Translations under genes and position numbers: made by a program | The notes under the pieces: generated by a model | Seen by the model: the letters and a program-made list of their open reading frames with translations, nothing else | Told to the model about the DNA's origin: nothing | Databases searched by the model: none | NCBI GenBank assembly: GCA_963682175.1 | Contig: OY821772.1 | Coordinates: forward strand, 13,136,743-13,200,742 | Origin: Triglochin maritima | Lineage: Eukaryota > Streptophyta > Magnoliopsida > Alismatales > Juncaginaceae | Reading direction: 5' to 3' | Length of the DNA: 64,000 nucleotides | In this document: piece after piece, positions 45,206-57,290 of the stretch | How the letters are laid out: each line of letters opens with the position of its first letter | Numbering within the stretch: position 1 is the stretch's first letter

Positions 45206-47961
45206 CTATATAGGTTCCTTGCATCGTTTTCTATTATGCCCCAAACCGCCGCATCTCCCACATTGTACCCTTCTTCCAGAGTGATCGTCCATCTCGTTTC
45301 GGATTCGCGTAGATTTTGGCCGACCAGGAGGTATTTTGGTTTGCGAAGACTTCATTGTAATGTTGTCACGATCTGACCAATACCTCACATCAAGAATGGG
45401 ATAAATATCGGTTTGTACGTCTGTCTGTACATTTGAACCTCATAATACGGGGAGACCAAATGTGAAGTGCTGACAATTGCATTTCTGCCGCTGCAAACGG
45501 CTAGTACATGTGAACAGGGGACGTGCATTGTAATTATGTATTCACAAGTGCAATTAATAACTCCTTCAAATTTCACAAGGTATTTTTTCTAGTCATTGGC
45601 TTCAACTTGGTACATCAACTGGTGGTATCGAGTTACTGTATGAGTTCTGGCCAGATTGTTGTTTGTCGTCACCATAGTGTGGACTATCGGTACATATGTT
45701 TCATTCCATGACTCAGCGACGTCCCTTCTTTTAACAAAGAATTTGTTCAAACGGAGAAAGGTCATCAAAATCATGGTCGTAATTGGCATACCACGTGCCT
45801 CTCATAAAACATTGATGAAGCTTTCTGACATATTTGTTGTCATATATCCGAAACGTCGACCCCCGTCGTGACAACAAGTTCATCTTTCCAAAAGACCTTG
45901 ATGTTGAATCCACTCGTATACCGGTTTATGTTCCTCTGCAATAACCTTCATTAGCTCTTCAGATTTCATAAAAGAATGAGTTTTACCCCCTTCGTAAAAC
46001 TTGATTTGTCTCAATCTTTCCTTGCAATTTTGATGTTTAGCAAGATTTGCTTTCATGTGTCGAAGACAGAATCGATGTACATGCCCCTCTGAAGGTGGAA
46101 ATGTCGCTCGCACATAGGCGTTTATTCCCGAAAATCTTTCGGTGATTATACACAAATCGGGTCGCCTGGTCACTCTACTTGTCAGCAATCAAAGGAACCA
46201 CGTCTACGACTCTGTCTTCTCACTCTCTACAATAGAAAATACCAACGGAAAAATTCCGTTGTGTGCATTTGTGCCCACAGCAATTAGCAATAAATTTCTA
46301 TATTTGCTATAGAGGTGTGTTCCATCCACACTGACAACGGGTCTGCAATATTGAAACCCACTAATTGATGACCCGAACGCCCAAAACACACGCTTAAACA
46401 TCTCCTCGTCTGGATTTAGCTGTACGGTCTTTATTTCAACAACCGATCCTTCATTGTTCTGACAGAGAACTGTGAGAAACCTTCGCAGATCCCTAAAATG
46501 TCTTCTTCGGCACTATAAATTTGGTTCAACATTTTTTGTTTGGCATATCATGTTTTAGTGTAACCGATTTCAAGTGAGTATTTGGTCTTCACTCTTTCCA
46601 GTATTTCAGCAGGAGTAGTAGTGAACTTAGTTCTAACAGATAGTATTATCAAGTCGTAAACAAAATTAGCAATGCATTGTTTGTTGTCATTTAGCAACAT
46701 CTGATTGGAACAAGTGTGCTCGGCGTCGTACGTTTTAACTTGAAAATATCTGCAGTCTTTTGGGACAGACGCATATAAACGTCATTTGCAGTTATCCTCA
46801 TCATGACGAAGACAATGAACAGTATACCATTTCGTTGAAGAGACCACAACTGAATATTGAACAAAGTTTTTAATGTGCCACAACTGCAGAGCGTAAACCA
46901 AATCATATTTTGTTGGGAAATTTCGTTTATCCAAAAAGGAACGATCATCTTCCGTACGTCAATCACTCTATTCCAAATTGTTTGTAGCATCGAAGAATGA
47001 GTGTTCAGTTATAGAATTCTCTATCCAGTTGTCGTCCTCGTAGATATCGGGAAGTTCATTAAGAGTTGGAACCATGTCGTTGTTAGCAACTGCATCATCA
47101 ACAACGTCGTTTTCTTCACGGTTTATGGATTGACCCATCGGATATATGACATCTTGTGTCTCCGGAACGACTTCATTAGCAGAAACACCTTCAGGTTCAT
47201 CTTCTACAGCGAATGGTGTATTGTAATCCACTAATTCCTTAGTGTCGTCATCTTCAACGTTATGCATCTATTGCATGCATTCTGGTTGACTAAAATAAAT
47301 TGGGTCAACAGCTGACAAACCAAGCCCAATGGAGGGATATGAGGTAGACGGTCCAGCCCTACCAGCAAACTCATCATGACTGTAATGCATGGGTTCTAGT
47401 TGCGACAGACCAGGATATGGATTTGCACTGCTAGAAGGACCGTCACATGCATTTTCTGGTCATTCATTGTCTGTTTGTTGGTAGTTCTGCGATTGGAAAA
47501 ATTGAAATTGCTGGTATGCTGGAACTTCGATTGTAGGATTTAGACTTATATTCAAATCTATTCCACAGTCCCAACCGGTCGACCTTATTGTACCATACTC
47601 TGGCGAATGGGTGTTGGTTGTCAGCGTAGGGTCAGACACTTTAAGTTCAGCTTCCACATACACTCCAACCACAAACATTTGTTTTAAACAAACACATCAT
47701 TCCATAAACCGACATATCATTGGTTAATGGAGCGTATGTCCAATTATTGTTTAATGACAATTTTGCCGTCAACTTGACATCAAACATACTGTGTGGATAA
47801 CAACATTTGGATCTTATGGCATCCATTAAATCCCCATATTTTATGTTCAACGGAACAACTACCAATTTGCGGTCAGATCCTGTATAATCTGACACATCTC
47901 CGTTACATTCTAATTTCTCATTATACATGACCAACAAAGATCCTTCATCATCTTTATCCAT
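45206..47961 (-). pseudogene. MuDR-type MULE transposase, broken
   Basis: The minus strand reads from an ATG at 47,961 through a PB1-like N-terminus (47,647-47,961), an acidic linker (46,968-47,267), and a zinc-binding N-terminal region (about 46,700-46,990). The DDE core follows: RVFWAFGSSISGFQYCRPVV and VSVDGTHL (46,204-46,401), then CIITERFSGI and HRFCLRHMKANLAKH (45,880-46,188). A SWIM finger CTC...VPCSHVLAVC lies at 45,385-45,576, and a C-terminal knuckle with GRPKSTRIRNEMDD and CGRCGGLGHNRKRC at 45,206-45,388. Frameshifts link the pieces. The usual second catalytic Asp (SDRH in relatives) is Glu here (TERF). It is otherwise almost full length. Confidence 0.9.
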
Positions 47962-48790
47962 TCCTAATATATATTAATTAAATTTGAAAATGTGTTCAAG
48001 TGAGATGGTTGTTCTTCTATTACTAATTAATTAAAAAATTGAAAGTACTAAAACGTTTTAGAAATCACCTCAATCGAGTGTAGTAGCAACCGACTGTAAA
48101 CGTCGAGAAATGAGTGTAGTAACAAAATCAACTACAACAAACGACGTTACGATTGATGTTAGAATTTATTTTAAAATTTGACAAAACGTACCCCATATTT
48201 ACAGTTCGTAAATTTTAAACTTGCAATGTAGAACGAACTAACAATACTAAAAATAACATCCTCAAATTCCAAACATCTAAATAACGACGTTTTTCAAAAC
48301 TTCAAACAACATGCAAATCCTCACATATTTAACGGACATATTTCTCAACCTCAAAACATTTTTTCCATTAAACCTCAAATACATTCATTACTATATATTT
48401 AAGATAACAAAAATCAAACTTAAAATCCCACATACATTCAAAGTCACATACATTCAAACCAAATAAATCATTTTTAATTTTATATTTTTTAAACTAACAT
48501 ACATTCAAACCAAAATAACAACAACTCTAATTTCAATCACAATAATCAAACCTAAATTAAATTATTTTTAAGATTACTACCGTCAACCTACAATCAACAA
48601 AAATAAAATCAATAATCAACTAAGAAATAAATAGTTTGACCTAAAAACCCAAAATCAAAATCGAGTTTGCACCAAAACGAGTTCTTAAACCAACAAAAAT
48701 ACTATAATCATATCTAAAGCAACAATGTATATCATCATAATACATAAAAAGGCAAGAAAACGAAAAAAATCAAAACCTAACTTCCAAATC
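47962..48790. other. 5' non-coding region of the MULE transposase
   Basis: AT-rich sequence between the transposase start and the right terminal repeat, with many ACATTCAAACCAAA-like words and no open frame of interest. Probably holds the promoter. Confidence 0.5.
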
Positions 48791-48793
48791 TCG

Positions 48794-49231
48794 AGAACTC
48801 GGCGTGAGGGAGAAGGAGGGCGTCATGCTATATTTATAGCCTGACAAAACTCGACGTTACCAACGTCGAGTTCTTTTTTTTAAGTGGACTTGGTGTTTCA
48901 GATGCCGAGTTCTGATTTTAGAACTCGGCCTCTAGGATGTTGAGTTCTATTTCAAACTATTCTCCTGACCCACAAACTGTCTAATGCACAATCGGAGTGG
49001 AGAATAAAAACCAAAATGAACTCGGCACTTGTGTTGCCGAGTTCTATTTGAAATCATGTTCACCTGGCAACATAATTTGAGAGAAATATGGCAAGTGGTG
49101 CAAAAAAAAACCAAAATTAACTCGGCACTGGTGATGCGAAATTCTCTCAAGAAAGTGATGCCAAATTCTCTCAAAAATGACTCGACACTGGTGATGCCGA
49201 GTTCTCTCAAGAAGACCTCGGCATGGGAAAT
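48794..49231. repeat. GAACTCGGCA hairpin repeats, right TIR
   Basis: Same motif as at 42,499-42,769, in more degraded units, for example AACTCGGCACTTGTGTTGCCGAGTT. Confidence 0.75.
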
Positions 49232-49911
49232 GTCAAATTTTGTATATAATAAAAAACAAACATGTTGCCGCCACGTGTCACCATGTGGTGACAACACGTT
49301 TATTTTGAAAAATAATTTCGAAAGAGGTTTATTTTAACAATTTTAAAAAATAAACTATTTTGAAAAAAAATTCCTTACAAATAACATAAAATTAAGCTCA
49401 AAGTGGAAAATCCAAATCATATATCTTGTTATATATTACATTACAATTATGTACGTCCATAAAATTTGAAAATAATTTTATTTAATATTTCAAGTATTAG
49501 AAAATTATAAAATTTAAAAATCACTTTATTTAATATTTCAATTCCCAAAAAAATCAACGAACGAGATTCATTATGAATTTGACCTCACTTGATCTTATAA
49601 AATGACCTTTCAATTTTATGTTAGAACATTTTAGAGCAGCCCTCCCATAACGGCAGGCCGCCCGGGAATCCGCCCTAGGCGCCCGAGCGGGGGACCACGT
49701 GCCCCCCCCATTCGTCCGATTTTTTTTTGTTTTAAAAATAAAGATTATTTTTATATAATTAGGATAATGTATTAATTAGGTAAATGAAATTTAATTAATT
49801 AGGTATTACAAAATAATTGAATTTTTTTATAATTAATTAACAATTTTTTGATTTACTTAAAAATAAAAAAAATAAAAAAATCATAAACAAATTAAGAAAT
49901 ACAAAAACAAT

Positions 49912-50199
49912 TGCTTGAGAAGTCCAAGCCTCGATCCAATCGTCTTGTCTTTAGTAAGTCACGCGCGTACTGTAAGTAATCGATGCTTGAAAAGTCCAAA
50001 CCTCGATCCAATCATCTCGTCTTTAGTGAGTCACACGCGTACTATAGGTCATCGATGTTTGAGAAGTCCAAGCTTCGATCCAATCGTCTCGTATTTAGTG
50101 AGTCATGCGCTAACTGTAGGTCCTCGATGCTTGAGAAGTCCAAGCCTCGATCCAATCATCTCGTCTTTTGTGAGTCACGCGCGTACTGTAGGTTACTTC
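49912..50199. repeat. Four tandem 72-bp repeats in the Harbinger 5' region
   Basis: Units start TGCTTGAGAAGTCCAAGCCT at 49,912, 49,984, 50,056 and 50,128, exactly 72 bp apart, and each contains a GTGAGTCACGCGCGTACTGT block. The period is a multiple of three, which is why a spurious open frame runs through it. Confidence 0.92.
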
Positions 50200-50254
50200 T
50201 CACAACTATAAATGTACTACTCCTGATTGGTTCTCTCTCATTCATCTACGAACA

Positions 50255-51501
50255 ATGTCTTAACCCGATAAGTCTTCCAGTTGGAAGTCTTCATCATCTT
50301 CAACATCCAATGACGAAGTTTACGACCAAGTGTTGAACTCCTTAACGGAGTATGTCTCCCAAGTGGTGGACCAACGTCCTAAGAGGCGTAGAATGCGAAC
50401 TTCGAACCCAGATAGAGATAGGGAGCTTGGTTACAACCGTTTGATTGTCGATTATTTTTCTAACGACCCTGTTTATCCTGACAACATTTTCAGGAGAAGA
50501 TTTAGGATGCGAAAGCATGTATTTCTTCGTGTTGTGAGTGTCATTGAGGCGTCTGATGTCTTCTTCCAACGTAATCCAGACGCCACTGGTAGGATGAGCA
50601 TCTCTGGCCTGCAGAAATGTACCGCGGCGATTCGTATGCTAGCGTACGGTGTTGCGGCTGATGAGGTGGACGAATACTTGAGGCTAAGCGAATCCACGGC
50701 AAGAAACGCACTTGAGAAATTTTGCGATGGTGTAATTAACAACTTCGGCGGTGAGTACCTCCGAAGACCTAATGCATATGACCTAGCACGACTACTTCAC
50801 GTTGGTGAGCAGCGTGGGTTCCCAGGCATGATGGGAAGTATCGATTGCATGCACTGGGTGTGGAAAAATTGTCATGTTGCTTGGAGGGGCCAATATCAAG
50901 AGCGTAGTGGCAATGTCACTCTTGTCCTCGAGGCAGTGGCGTCGGCTGACTTGTGGATATGGCATTCGTTTTTTGGCACAACAGGTTCATGCAATGACTT
51001 AAATGTCCTGCAACGATCTCTGGTTTTTGACGACGTAATGGAAGGACGAGTTCCACCTGTGAATTTTGAGGTAAACGGTTCTCGATATAATGTGGGATAT
51101 TATCTTACAGGTTATTTGCTGAACGACAAGAAGCAGCACGCAAAGATGTAGAACGTGCATTTAGAGTCTTGCAAGCGCGATTCACGATAGTGAAGAAGTC
51201 ATCTCTTGCATGGAGTAAGATTGTACTTAACAAAATAATGACAGCTTGCATTGTAATGCATAATATGATAGTTGAGGATGAACGTGATTCCTTCGGTAAT
51301 TTTGGAGATTGGAACGAATTTGTTCAGAATCAACCTGGAAATTTCGTGAAGGACGCGGTTCGGTATTCCACTGACCGTGTATTGGATATTACCAGGTACT
51401 TGAGAAGGAGAGATCAAGTGCGTGATCGCACCACACATTTGAACATTCAAGCCGATTTTGTCGACAATATATGGCAACGCTTTGGAGGAAATGCGTCTTG
51501 A
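50255..51501 (+). pseudogene. Harbinger transposase, one small deletion and an early stop
   Basis: The likely start ATG at 50,255 is followed by TCT and an in-frame TAA, then an open Ser-rich N-terminus. The nuclease domain follows: LQKCTAAIRMLAYGVAADEV, GSIDCMHWVWKNCHVAWRGQ with the first Asp, and GTTGSCNDLNVLQRS with the second. Just after YNVGYYLT (about 51,110) roughly 25-30 residues usual in the family are missing and the frame shifts. The next frame resumes at LFAERQEAARKDVERAFRVL, giving the third catalytic residue, then ACIVMHNMIVEDE and stop at 51,501. All three acidic residues survive, but in two frames. This is the ALP1-like plant transposon protein family. Confidence 0.9.
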
Positions 51502-51903
51502 TGTATTTGAAGTTTAGTATTTAAGTTTAGTATTTAAGCATGTATTTTTAGTTTTAGTTTCTAAATTTCCGGTTAATGTACTATGTAATGTGATTTTCTA
51601 AATTTTAATAATATTTTCGTATTTATTAATTAAATGTTAATTAAAAACGAATGAATTGTTGATATTAAATAAATATGATAATGATTATTAATATATTTTG
51701 TTGATTATTGAAAAAGTTTTGGAGAGAAGAATAAAAATAATGACGTGACAACAAATACTGTAGCGTGACTGGGTGGATTGGGTAATGGTTAAGGATTTTG
51801 TAAGGGGTTGGTTTGTGCTGACGTGGTAGAGAGAGAAGCTGACGTGACTGAGAGAAAAAACATGACACCCAGGACTGACCGGGCGTCGTTAATGATGCTC
51901 TTA

Positions 51904-52484
51904 AGCACACTGGATGGTAATAGTAATCATCACGATGTGATGGTGATTATAATAGAATGACAAATACATTCTAAACTCTTGTAAATTCCTTTCTTCTTTT
52001 TATCTTTATTAATTATCTCTAGAGAAAATTTCAAAATTCCTTAAATTTAACTGATAAATCACCACACATGAATATAGAGAACATAGAATCCACAACGGCA
52101 TGTTAATCAAATTCAATTACCTAAACTCAATAATTTTGGCATATAAATAACATTCAAAGTTACGCATACGGTAGCCCACGGAAATTCAGAACTTTGAATA
52201 ATTATCAATTCGTGATCCACCACAAGAGACTCTAAAGAAATTAAAAACAAAACTAATTACTGGGTATGATAATAAAAAATGTATACATAATATAATCTCA
52301 CGTTTTAAACAATTATTTAACAACAAGAAATACCTTCAATGCAACTGTTTTGGTTGTAACAATCTTTCCAACTTACCCTGGCACAATACTAATAATATCC
52401 AATAGATTTTCTACTGTTTCGATGCAATGTAAAAATGGATGGCGATTTATCATGAATTCCAAACCAAAAACACATTTTCGTTGA
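51904..52484. other. Intergenic, 3' side of the LEA_2 gene
   Basis: No coding signal. This should hold the 3' untranslated region of the minus-strand LEA_2 gene immediately left of 52,485. Confidence 0.4.
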
Positions 52485-53541
52485 TCAATAGTTGTGGTAG
52501 TGGCAATCCTTCGTGACATTAACATGCACACCAACTCTCTTCTCCTCAAACCCAAACTCGCACCAAACACTAGCATAAAATTTGGATTTCACCATCTCCC
52601 CTAAAACATGAGCCTTCCATCTCACAACAAACCCTAGCCTCATGTCCACCACTCCCTCCTCCTCGACCCCGTTGCCTCCCCCGTAAAGAGGCACGAGCAC
52701 CCCACCAACCGCGACCGTCACCACCTTGTTGGTCTTTCGGGATTGGTAGAACGGGACCATCTCACCTGAGGCAAGGGGGAGAGACATGTGGTGGATGGTG
52801 AGTGGGGTAGACAACACGTGGACGCCAAAGAAGGTGGCCGGATTATGAAAGGAGAGGCGGACAGTGGAGTTGACGGAGAGGAGTTTCGTGGGCACTCCAG
52901 TGAGGTCAGTTCCGGCTTGCACGTTAAAGCTCCATATTGTCATCTTCTGGATTGGGAAAGGAAAACGTTTGTTAACTCTAAATAGTAATGAACATTAAAA
53001 TATGAAAGAATCTATAGTAACATGGTTCCAAATTACAGTTCTTTGATACTATACCTACTACTGCAAAACAAGAAACCCTCGTCATATAGACTAGCATGCT
53101 ACAGAAAATGGAAGGAATGGTCGATTAAAGGACACTTGTGATTTATAAAATGCTTGCACATTGAATGATCCCGCAGTTACTGATGCTAAATTGGATTTGA
53201 GACCCACATTTCAAAACCAACCAAGATTCAAATGTGAAATGAGAGCTTGACTTGGAGGAACACCCTGACTTTTGAGACTTTGAGTGCATGTCTAAAGTAG
53301 GAAATGGCAGGTTTTTAAAGTGATGGTTTAAATTCAATGATGAAAATTATAGACACTTTACACAAATACTCCTACAATTCACTCTTATATGTAATGTAAT
53401 GTGATAATCTGAATGAATAGGAGAATAACAGAAAGGGCTTTAACAAAATGTCGGGCTTATGAATGTAATGTTTCTAATGGAAAAGAGAATAATAGAAAAG
53501 ACTCCACAAAATTCATAGCCTATATCTCTCCGTTCATATAC

Positions 53542-53574
<33 letters not shown>

Positions 53575-54997
53575 CATATATATACATATACATATATATA
53601 TATATACATATATATATACATATATATACATATACATATATATATATATACACACACATCAACACGTCCGCACCATTTCTTTTAACTTGTAAATTCGCAA
53701 GGGTTCAAGTTGAAGATTCTGAGTGTTTTTTTCCAAAACGCTGTTGGCTTGCAATTTGTTCATGGTTGACATACATGTTTTTTGAGGGATGCTTTACAAT
53801 TCAAAATTCCCCGCAGCAATGACTCAAATACATTTAGTTACTTTGAAAAGTAATGTATGATAAAGACAAGCAATTTCCCAAAACAGAAAGATCACAAGAC
53901 ACAAGGAAAGTGGCAAATATCTGGATTTTTTTTATTGGACCCAGAAAAAAAAATTGTACCAAAACAAACTATCTTTATGGAAGCCTAAGAAGATATCCAA
54001 AAGGAATCAAAATCGAATGATTTACTTTGTAATAAGCACAACAAAAATGTACGAATATAAAATTTAAAACAAGCAAAGACATTAAAAGCAAAGAGACAAA
54101 AACATAAACTTAAAAAACAGTGGAAACCGAAAAAAATAATATTAAACCAACATAACCGAAACAAAACAAAGAAGAATCTCATTTCAAGATGAAAGCAAGC
54201 AAACAATAGCAAAAAAACAAGCTGAAACGAACCTTGATGGCCAAGAGCTTGTTGTCAGATACAAAATAGAACTTTTACACAATAATCGTAACCGATAAAA
54301 AAGAAAGGAGGCAATGCAAAATGACACGATAAAACCAAAGCAAGCTGACACAAACCTTGTAAGAGAACTGTTATAAACAAATATGCATAAAACACAACAA
54401 AGAGGAGAGGGGGAAAAAAGCTGAAGAAACAGGTAAAACGAAAACATCACCGGTCAATATAAACACATTTTTAACAATAAAAGGCAAACCAAAACGATGA
54501 AAACTAAAAATACTATATTTACTGAAGGGGAAAATATCAGTGCTCAAGAAATCAAAATAAAAAGACAAAGACTAGCAATGCATGGTAATTAAACACATTC
54601 AAAACCCAAAAAAAAGTTAACAAACCTTGATCACCACCTTGGGCCTAAAAGCCTTACTGGCCCCCCACAGAATCCCCGCAAACACCAAAAACAACACCAC
54701 GAACCCAACAAGGAACCAAGCCACATAGCACCTGGGATCAACCCCACCTCCGACAACCTCCTCCTCCGACTCATCCTCCTCCGCCTCCTCCCCGACCTTC
54801 TTCCACCCGTAGAAGCCCCCGACGGTGGAGTAGCGGAGGTGGTGGGAAGGGGAGGTGGCGGGGGTGGAGTTGAGGGAGTAGGCGTGGTTGTGGTGCGGGT
54901 CGGAGGGGCTCATAACGTAGTAAATGGGCCGGCGCGGGGACCTTGAAGGGGATGACGCTGCCGGGGAGGTCACGTCGGAGTCGGACTTTCGGTGCAT
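52485..54997 (-). CDS. LEA_2 / NDR1-HIN1-like membrane protein (companion-of-cellulose-synthase type)
   Basis: This is a two-exon minus-strand gene: exon 1 54,997-54,626 and exon 2 52,946-52,485, joined in phase 0 for 277 residues. The start [20 protein letters not shown] is preceded by a C/T-rich leader and is the expected family N-terminus; longer frames upstream lack similarity. Next come [13 protein letters not shown], an acidic stretch ([12 protein letters not shown]), and one membrane segment near residues 90-113 ([16 protein letters not shown] with LWGASK after it). The extracytosolic LEA_2 domain includes [34 protein letters not shown] and [19 protein letters not shown]. Relatives CC1/CC2 link cellulose synthase to microtubules. 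This copy may be a shorter paralogue, so that role is inference. No defect was seen. The 1.68-kb intron contains AT microsatellites. Confidence 0.9.
53539..53654. repeat. (TA)n/TATACA microsatellite in the LEA_2 intron
   Basis: About 115 bp of TA dinucleotides interrupted by TACATA blocks, ending in a short CACACA run. Confidence 0.85.
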
Positions 54998-55001
54998 GCT
55001 T

Positions 55002-55036
55002 GGAGGGGGAGGGGGAGGGGGAGGGGGAGGGGAGTG
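55002..55036 (+). repeat. GGGGGA repeat in the LEA_2 leader
   Basis: Five runs of GGGGGA or GGGGA in about 30 bp just upstream of the LEA_2 start codon. The plus strand could form a G-quadruplex; the transcript carries the C-rich version. Confidence 0.7.
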
Positions 55037-55538
55037 AAGCGACAGTGGAGTAGGAGTTTTAGAGATTTGGTTATGGTGGTGGGTTCTTGGGTTTGTTGCT
55101 TTTTCGAAGTTATGACATGTGACAAATATACCCTCGATTTTTGTTAACAAGGTTTTTTCCCTATCTTGCATTTCAACTTTGTCCGGTGCATTTTCGTTCC
55201 AAAGATATTTGTTCATATGCACGTTCATCGCTGGTTCGGCCCACAACATATGAACAGTTTAACCACTCTATCACGAATTGTCTGGTTAACTAACACCCTG
55301 TGATACTCCATAAGCATGGATTTTGGAGTTTCGTTAACAACTTCACTGATTGTTTGACTCAGTTAAATTGACCGGAACCCCGAACCCAATTGGAAATGAC
55401 TCGGCCCAATCAAGAAATCATGACCCAATCCCAAATCATGACCCGACCCAAGCAAGCAAAGTACCGAACCGTAATTTGCACCCTCAATTCTTCCCCAAAT
55501 CAATCAAACTTTCCCGAAATCTCAAAATCATCCACACC

Positions 55539-55539
<1 letters not shown>

Positions 55540-55573
<34 letters not shown>
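55540..55573. repeat. 34-bp poly(C)/poly(G) tract
   Basis: Thirty-four consecutive C on the plus strand, about 540 bp upstream of the LEA_2 start. Such lengths are error-prone to sequence, so the exact count is uncertain. Confidence 0.8.
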
Positions 55574-55575
<2 letters not shown>

Positions 55576-55929
55576 ATTTCCCCAAACCCTAACGAGATTC
55601 ACCACATTGGAAACCGATGAAAGCAAGAAAGAAGGCGACAAATGACATCAGAGAGAGAAGGTAACAAATAGTTACATATCAGACAGAGAAAGCGAAGACG
55701 ATAGGTGGTTGCCTGGTCAGAGGGAGAAGGTGATGAAGTGTTCTGTCAGAGATAAGGAGTTGTTTGTTTATTTTTTGTAATTGCAAAGACATGTCTGTTT
55801 ATGTTTGTTTTGTGATAGCATTTGCATGTTAGATTCTTTATGTTTTGTGATTGCAATTCATGTCTGTTTATGTTTATTTTCCTTTGCATGTTGGTTTCTT
55901 AATGAAGTGTGTCTGATTTGGTAGGTAGT

Positions 55930-57290
55930 ATCAGAGTGAGGTTGCACTGTGGTGGTAGATGGGTTAAGAGAGAGGGTTGGGCTAGGTTATAGGTTTTGAA
56001 GAGGTTGCATCAATGCTTGTGGTTGATGAGTTGACAATCTAAATGATAAGGAGTATGTTTTGCAGTGTAATGAAGTGGACATTTAGTGATGTTGTTGTGA
56101 ATATGCATTATATTATTCCAAGCAATGTTAAGGACTTTAGAACTCTGATTATTGATGAACACGTATAAGAGGCACTTAGATTCTTCAATCGGCAACATGA
56201 GTTGGACATCTATGCTACTACGCCCACTAGTGAGTAAGGGTCAATAAATCAGAGTGGAATATACACAGGAGTTGATGAGTCTTGTGTAGTGATAAATGAG
56301 CCATGTGTAATAGTTGAGAAAGAAACATACCACAATAATGTAGAGCCTAGTATAGAAGCAAATGATAGATTACTTGGTGTGGTGGGTAGTGTAGGCTCAG
56401 AACCTTTACCACGGGAGTTTGAATCCCTTGTTCACATGGTTGTGACCACCAAGCCAGTTGTACACTCCCCTCACCACAGAGGGATGAGGATTGTGTTTCC
56501 CGTGGCATTAGTGATACAAACCCTGAGTATGTACTGTCTAATGGGAAAGTTGTAGAGAGTGGGGGTAGTGGTACAATGGACTTTGATGATCAGGGACAGT
56601 ATGAGAATGATTTCCTTCCAGTTGATGATGGACCTTACCCTCTGGAAGTAAACTTGTCTAACCCTGACATAGATGTTGGAAAGAAGTTTCCAAATGTTAA
56701 TTTCTTCATAATGTCATTGATAATCCACTGTGTTTTGAGTAAATGTGAGATTATATACTTGAAGAGTTAAACATATTGGGTGACAGCAAAGTGTAGAAAT
56801 CTTAAATGTAAGTGGAGAATACATGCATCTTGGTTAAATGATGGGAAAATCTTTGAAATCAAGTCATTGAGGTTGCGAACACTTGTTCATCAGTAAACAA
56901 TTACGCTTCAAAGATGGCCACCAAGCATTGGATTGTCCATCAATGCATTGAGTGGTTTGCACTAGACAACAGGCTGACTGTGAAGAATATAAATGACCAT
57001 GCCTTATCATAGAGTTTCAAGGGGTAGGGAGATTGCAATGAAAAAATTGTGGGGTTGTAAGGAGCAATAGTTTGATCTGATACCATCATTACTTTGGGAA
57101 ATGAGCAGAACAAACCCAGGGAGTGTTATTAGTTATGAAGTGAAACCAGAAGATGGTTCCTTCTTTAGAATGTTTGTGTCCCTCAAGGGTTGCAAAGAGG
57201 ATTTTGTAAATGGTTGTGGGCCATTGTTTGGCCTAGATAAATGTCATCTCAAGGGCAAGTACAGGGGACTCTTCTCTCTGTAACTTGAAT
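55930..57290 (+). pseudogene. MuDR-type MULE transposase fragment
   Basis: Plus-strand text in family order: VRLHCGGRWVKRE near 55,940; an acidic linker (56,289-56,770) with DDGPYPLEVNLSNPDIDVGK; then WVTAKCRNLKCKWRIHAS near 56,780-56,835. Last is SRTNPGSVISYEVK with FFRMFVSLKGCKEDFVNGCG and GLDKCHLKGKYRGLFSL (57,101-57,283). The last piece covers the first catalytic Asp. The sequence then breaks off, so the rest of the DDE domain is missing. Several stops interrupt it. No terminal repeats were identified. Confidence 0.8.

Larger units (their letters stand above)
42366..49374 (-). mobile_element. MULE (7 kb) carrying a transposase and a plant-mobile-domain gene
   Basis: The ends form long inverted repeats: about 42,366-42,790 pairs with about 48,790-49,374, best in the block GTCACCACGTGGTGACACGTGG and its partner near 49,275. 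The flanks TTACAAATC (42,357-42,365) and TTACAAATA (49,375-49,383) match at 8 of 9 positions, the MULE duplication length. Both genes inside run on the minus strand. Terminal assignment could shift by one or two bases. Confidence 0.88.
49634..51900 (+). mobile_element. PIF/Harbinger element with TTA duplication
   Basis: The ends GAGCAGCCCTCCCATAACGG and inverted CGTCGTTAATGATGCTC form imperfect terminal repeats. TTA lies on both sides (49,631-49,633 and 51,901-51,903), the standard 3-bp Harbinger duplication. A single transposase gene and a 72-bp repeat array lie inside. Confidence 0.88.

Noticed and set aside
43540..47961. Host origin for the PMD and transposase genes
   Set aside because: Both lie within clear MULE termini with a target duplication and both are broken, so they belong to the element.
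49915..50336. 98- and 117-residue frames with internal repeats
   Set aside because: They arise from the 72-bp tandem repeat whose period is a multiple of three; two frames are open at once and neither resembles a protein.
53413..53685. Tyr/Ile repeat frames
   Set aside because: Translation of the TA/TATACA microsatellite in the LEA_2 intron.
53985..54568. Phe-rich minus-strand frames inside the LEA_2 intron
   Set aside because: They are A/T-rich intron sequence with no domain.
54617..55249. Longer N-terminus for the LEA_2 gene, starting at 55,249
   Set aside because: The extra residues run through the GGGGGA/CCCCCT repeat and do not fit the family, whose proteins start near M-H-x-K-S-D-S-D.
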